Origin: Leishmania mexicana MHOM/GT/2001/U1103
Lineage: Eukaryota; Euglenozoa; Kinetoplastea; Trypanosomatida; Trypanosomatidae
DNA: 64,000 nt
Direction of reading: 5' to 3'
Assembly: GCF_000234665.1 (NCBI RefSeq)
Contig: NC_018313.1
Coordinates: forward strand, 248,001 to 312,000
Below the pieces are notes generated by a model. That model saw only the letters and a program-made list of their open reading frames with translations. It did not search any database and was not told the DNA's origin. Made by a program: the position numbers and the translations under genes. This document shows, piece by piece, positions 63,762-64,000 of the stretch. Within the stretch, counting starts at the first letter, position 1, and every line of letters begins with the position of its first letter.

Positions 63762-64000
63762 TGCAGCGGAGCAGAGGGTTCTCGCTAGGAGTGGGCGCGC
63801 GCTGGTTGCAGCGGATGATGCGTTGGTGGCGACGACGATAAAATTGAGAGAGGGAGGGGGGAGGTAGACGGGCAAGGAAGGAGGGGGCGAAGCTCGAACG
63901 AGGCGCGCCCCCGACTAATGATGATAATGATGATGTGCGTACGTCACTCTCTCGCTCTCACGCCGTGCGCACATGTGGGTATCACCTGTGCTCTTTGTGG
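63762..64000. other. 5' flank of the AAA+ gene (window edge)
   Basis: On the minus strand a strong pyrimidine tract (about 63845-63865) precedes AG dinucleotides before the ATG at 63761, consistent with a trans-splice site. An ATGATG-like microsatellite lies near 63916-63935. There is nothing else before the window ends. Confidence 0.5.

Overview
The window looks like nuclear DNA of a trypanosomatid of the Leishmania group. It is GC-rich. Every convincing protein gene is intronless and on one strand (minus), and the genes are separated by 0.4-2 kb of microsatellites and polypyrimidine tracts of the kind used for spliced-leader trans-splicing and polyadenylation. The oligopeptidase B here has exactly the length and catalytic residue numbering (Ser577, Asp662, His697) of the Leishmania enzyme, but enough substitutions to argue against L. 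major itself. The species cannot be fixed from sequence alone.

Layout, left to right. Bases 1 to about 3950 hold no convincing gene. They are rich in homopolymers, with A+C on the plus strand up to about 1.95 kb and then G+T. A small RNA polymerase III cluster follows: 5S rRNA (minus), initiator tRNA-Met and tRNA-Leu(CAG) (plus). From about 5.4 kb to the right edge, thirteen protein genes lie head to tail on the minus strand. They form the 3' end of one polycistronic transcription unit running right to left and ending at the Pol III cluster. In transcription order (right to left) they are: membrane-anchored Clp/torsin-like AAA+ ATPase; UXT/prefoldin-alpha-like protein; tail-anchored coiled-coil protein with a dynein-stalk-like module and a FAZ1-type domain; large polytopic membrane protein; CFAP299; oligopeptidase B; giant 5461-residue CFAP54-like protein; protein with a C-terminal acyl-CoA-binding domain; UBR-box/RING E3 ligase; unknown protein (642 aa); CPSF30; unknown protein (534 aa); unknown protein (514 aa).

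As usual in trypanosomatids, neighbours share a transcript rather than a pathway. Several products are nevertheless probably flagellar or cytoskeletal (CFAP299, the CFAP54-like giant, the dynein-stalk/FAZ-domain protein). Start codons were set at the first ATG that fits family length or the nearest plausible trans-splice acceptor. Upstream in-frame extensions without ATG were discarded.

The most novel item is the 1437-residue gene at 55549-59862. It carries what reads as a free-standing dynein stalk and microtubule-binding domain, without any AAA+ motor, in a membrane tail-anchored coiled-coil protein.
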